Shown here: piece after piece, positions 62,041 through 64,000 of the stretch
Layout: every line of letters starts with the position of its first letter
Numbering within the stretch: position 1 is the stretch's first letter
Assembly: GCF_021655075.1 (NCBI RefSeq)
Contig: NZ_PPXX01000096.1
Span: 1 to 64,000, forward strand
Length of the DNA stretch: 64,000 nt
Direction of reading: 5' to 3'
Source of the DNA: Clostridium sp. Cult2
GTDB taxonomy: Bacteria > Bacillota > Clostridia > Tissierellales > Tepidimicrobiaceae
Translations under genes and position numbers: made by a program
Notes under the pieces: model-generated
What the model was told of the DNA's origin: nothing
What the model saw: only the letters and a program-made list of their open reading frames with translations
Databases searched by the model: none

Positions 62041-62053
62041 ACCATAGTATAAT
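62025..62053 (+). promoter_or_regulatory. Promoter of the Gfo/Idh-PTS operon
   Basis: TTGAAG (62025-62030) and a consensus TATAAT (62048-62053) are 17 bases apart. The -35 element lies in the third operator repeat. On the minus strand, TATAAT at 61938-61943 with ATGAAG 17 bases upstream is a mirror-image candidate for the regulator gene. Confidence 0.7.
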
Positions 62054-62137
62054 ATATTCAAAGTTAGTAATAAAGTTTTATATTCTAGAAAAGTTAGCAG
62101 TTTATATGAGCAATTCAATTATTTTGGAGGGATTTAT

Positions 62138-63157
62138 ATGAAGAAATTAAGAGTGGCAGTTGTAGGTGCTGGAATATATGGAATGAATCATATTAGAGCA
62201 TTTAGCTGGAACAAAGATGTAGAATTAGTTGCAATCTGTGATTTAAATCAAGATATCTTAAAGGGATTAGCAGATGAATTTAATGCAAATACTTATACTA
62301 ATATTGAAGAAATGTTGGAAAAGGAAGAATTAGATGCTGTTTCTGTAGCAACACCAGATGCTTTTCATATGGAACCTGCTATAGCAGCAATAAGAAAAGG
62401 AAAGAATATTCTAATTGAAAAACCATTGGCTACTACTAGTGAGGATGCTTTGGCCATAATTGAAGAAGCTAAAAAATACAATGTAAGAGTTGCAGTAGAT
62501 TATCATAAAAGATGGGATCCTGCAGCAATTAATCTAAGAAATGAATTACTAAAAGAGTCAACGGGAGCACCAATCCGTGGTTATATGAGTATGGACGATA
62601 TTATAGATGTGCCTACTAAATGGTTTAATTGGGCTGATAAATCTTCTCCAGTACATTTTTTAGGAACCCACTGTTATGACCAAATACGTTGGTATATGGG
62701 TTGTGAAGCTGTTAGTGTATATGCTGTTGGAACTAAAAAAGTATTAAAGTCAAAAGGAATAGATACCTATGACACAATACAAGCTTTTATTAAATTTGAA
62801 AACGATTGTTATTGGACTGTTGAAAACTCATGGATTTATCCATCAGGATTTCCCAAAAATAATGATGGAAGAACTCAAATACTAACAGAAAATACTTTAC
62901 TAAGATTAGATTCACAGAATAGGGGAGTGGAATTTTACAATACTTCTAAGGGACATACTCCAAATTCATATTTTATAATTAATAACAATGGAAGACCATA
63001 TGGTTTTGGAATCGAGCCTATTAATGATTTTGTTGATTGTTTAATAAATAATAAACCATTTATAGCAGATGATAAGGATGGATTAGAAGCATTAAGAATA
63101 GCAGAAGCTGCACATTTAAGTTTAGAAAAGGGTGAAGCTGTAAATATAAAAAGATAA
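62138..63157 (+). CDS. Gfo/Idh/MocA-family oxidoreductase
   Basis: This is a 339-residue NAD(P)-dependent sugar or polyol dehydrogenase. The Rossmann motif is VVGAGIYGMNHIRAF at the start; the catalytic lysine is in LIEKPLATTSEDAL near residue 95; and the C-terminal barrel carries the conserved HFLGTHCYDQIRWYMG near residue 173. GGAGGG precedes the ATG. Relatives oxidise inositols, sugar phosphates and anhydrosugars. It shares the RpiR-controlled transcript with a glucitol-type PTS, so its substrate is probably a phosphorylated cyclic or linear polyol that enters by that route. Confidence 0.87.
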   Translation: MKKLRVAVVGAGIYGMNHIRAFSWNKDVELVAICDLNQDILKGLADEFNANTYTNIEEMLEKEELDAVSVATPDAFHMEPAIAAIRKGKNILIEKPLATTSEDALAIIEEAKKYNVRVAVDYHKRWDPAAINLRNELLKESTGAPIRGYMSMDDIIDVPTKWFNWADKSSPVHFLGTHCYDQIRWYMGCEAVSVYAVGTKKVLKSKGIDTYDTIQAFIKFENDCYWTVENSWIYPSGFPKNNDGRTQILTENTLLRLDSQNRGVEFYNTSKGHTPNSYFIINNNGRPYGFGIEPINDFVDCLINNKPFIADDKDGLEALRIAEAAHLSLEKGEAVNIKR

Positions 63158-63231
63158 ATATTCTAGTTGTAAAAAATATTCCTTATCTAAGTTTAAGTGT
63201 TTTATAATAATAAAATAAAGGAGGCAAAATG

Positions 63232-63762
63232 ATGAATAGTGCAGTTAAATTAGCAGAAAGTTTTATTAGCTTTTTCCAGAAAGTTGGAGATCAAATTGTT
63301 GCAAATGTAGCAGGTACCATACCTATGCTACTAGGGTTATTATTTTTAATTAATTTTATAATCAAAGTAATAGGGGATAAAAAGATTACAAAAATTGCTG
63401 AATTTTTAGGAAAGAGTACTATTTTATCCTATTTAGTTTTACCATCTTTTGCTTGGTTCTTTTTCAGTAGTCCTGGAGCCCTTGCAGTGGGGAAATTTCT
63501 TCCAGAGAAAAGAAAACCGGGATTTGAAGATGCTCTTGGTACAACAGTTCATCCATTGACATCCTTATTTCCTCATATAGTTCCTGCAGAACTATTTATT
63601 TGGCTAGGGGTGGCAAATGGTATTACAAAACTTGGTTTATCTACTGCTCCTCTTGCTATTCGTTATATTATAGCAGGGTTGATTCTTGGATTAATTCGTG
63701 GAATTTTAACAGAAAAAATCTTTGTATATCTTATGAAAAGAAATAACAAACAAGTGGCATAA
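63232..63762 (+). CDS. Second PTS glucitol-type subunit IIC
   Basis: This is a subunit of about 176 residues, paralogous to GutA at 31093: FISFFQKVGDQIVANVAGTI near the start, FFSSPGALAVGKFLPEKRKPGFED, and FPHIVPAELFIWLGVANGITKLGLS. About four membrane segments are present. AAAGGAGG lies seven bases before ATG 63232 and four before ATG 63229, so either could serve. No gutM gene precedes it, unlike the first system. The divergence from the first copy suggests a different substrate. Confidence 0.9.
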   Translation: MNSAVKLAESFISFFQKVGDQIVANVAGTIPMLLGLLFLINFIIKVIGDKKITKIAEFLGKSTILSYLVLPSFAWFFFSSPGALAVGKFLPEKRKPGFEDALGTTVHPLTSLFPHIVPAELFIWLGVANGITKLGLSTAPLAIRYIIAGLILGLIRGILTEKIFVYLMKRNNKQVA

Positions 63763-63776
63763 AGGAGGATTGAAAG

Positions 63777-64000
63777 ATGAGTGGTAAAGAAATTATTATT
63801 GAAAAAGATAATGGAGGCTGGGGAGGTCCGCTACGTATACCAGTAGATACAAACAAAAAGGTTCTTTCTATGACTGGTGGAGGTATTCATCACATTGCTA
63901 AACATATAGCAGACCTTGCTGGAGTTCAGGCTGTAGATGGATTTAAGTCAGGATTATGTGATGATGAAATCCTTTTAGCAGTTATTAACTGCGGAGGAAC
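63777..64000 (+). CDS. Second PTS glucitol-type subunit IIBC, N-terminal part
   Basis: The gene starts at ATG 63777, eight bases or so after AAAGGAGG, and runs off the end of the window. The 74 residues present are the IIB domain: EKDNGGWGGPLRIPVDTNKK, MTGGGIHHIAKHIADLAGV and the beginning of the phosphocysteine motif INCGGT. It lies 14 bases after the IIC gene. The IIC half and any IIA gene must lie downstream of the window. Confidence 0.88.
   Translation, partial: MSGKEIIIEKDNGGWGGPLRIPVDTNKKVLSMTGGGIHHIAKHIADLAGVQAVDGFKSGLCDDEILLAVINCGG

Noticed and set aside
1-64000. CRISPR arrays, tRNA and rRNA genes, replication origin
   Set aside because: Read through for regularly spaced repeats, cloverleaf-like segments with GTTCRANTC and rRNA-like blocks; none was found.

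Overview
The window is AT-rich, gene-dense DNA from a low-GC, Gram-positive, spore-forming anaerobe that ferments amino acids and purines, most likely a member of the Tissierellales/Clostridia. The evidence is AGGAGG-type ribosome sites with many TTG and GTG starts, a SleB-type spore cortex-lytic enzyme, a tungsten-type aldehyde:ferredoxin oxidoreductase, selenium-dependent molybdenum hydroxylase accessory genes, carbamate kinase, glutamate formimidoyltransferase and S-layer-homology proteins. No rRNA, tRNA or CRISPR array was seen.

Layout. Bases 1-7000: the end of a D-aminoacylase, dihydropyrimidinase, YqeB, XdhC, a ModE-like regulator and a three-gene FecCD-type ABC importer behind a ModE-like operator, forming a molybdoenzyme maturation and oxyanion uptake cluster. 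Bases 7000-13050: glutamate formimidoyltransferase and two secreted LysM-anchored 5'-nucleotidases, with a REP-associated tyrosine transposase between the nucleotidases and its hairpin repeats around it. Bases 13070-25940: an IclR regulator diverging from a nine-gene run (acylating aldehyde dehydrogenase, class III aminotransferase, two M20 hydrolases, PanE, YhdT, PanF, OPT transporter, P1/NylC-like amidohydrolase, PanB). This reads as a catabolic route for pantothenate and other beta-alanine amides, with PanE and PanB running in reverse. It is the most interesting system in the window. Bases 25990-34140: two divergent polyol transcripts controlled by a SorC-family regulator through a pair of identical palindromes (glucitol-type PTS, sorbitol-6-phosphate dehydrogenase, class II aldolase, fructose-6-phosphate aldolase, NagB, zinc alcohol dehydrogenase). 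Bases 34140-36050: a gene graveyard holding a purine-nucleoside ABC importer collapsed by several in-frame deletions.

Bases 36200-46140: RocB-type peptidase, carbamate kinase, a chemoreceptor and a complete branched-chain amino acid ABC operon (livJHMGF). Bases 46280-52000: two secreted SLH/PrcB-like proteins and two MurJ-family flippases with a small convergent gene between them. Bases 52070-57040: a TetR-controlled MMPL exporter operon with a heptad-repeat partner. Bases 57050-61020: SleB behind a cyclic di-AMP riboswitch, the aldehyde oxidoreductase and a glyoxalase-family dioxygenase. Bases 61040-64000: an RpiR regulator diverging from a Gfo/Idh dehydrogenase and a second glucitol-type PTS that runs off the end of the window.

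Taken together, the cell appears to scavenge nucleotides, amino acids, peptides, vitamins and polyols. Nucleotidases, the formimidoyltransferase and the hydroxylase accessory proteins fit purine use. The Mo/W importer would serve both the hydroxylase system and the aldehyde oxidoreductase. Function calls rest on recognised sequence motifs and gene context read by eye; no database search was run.
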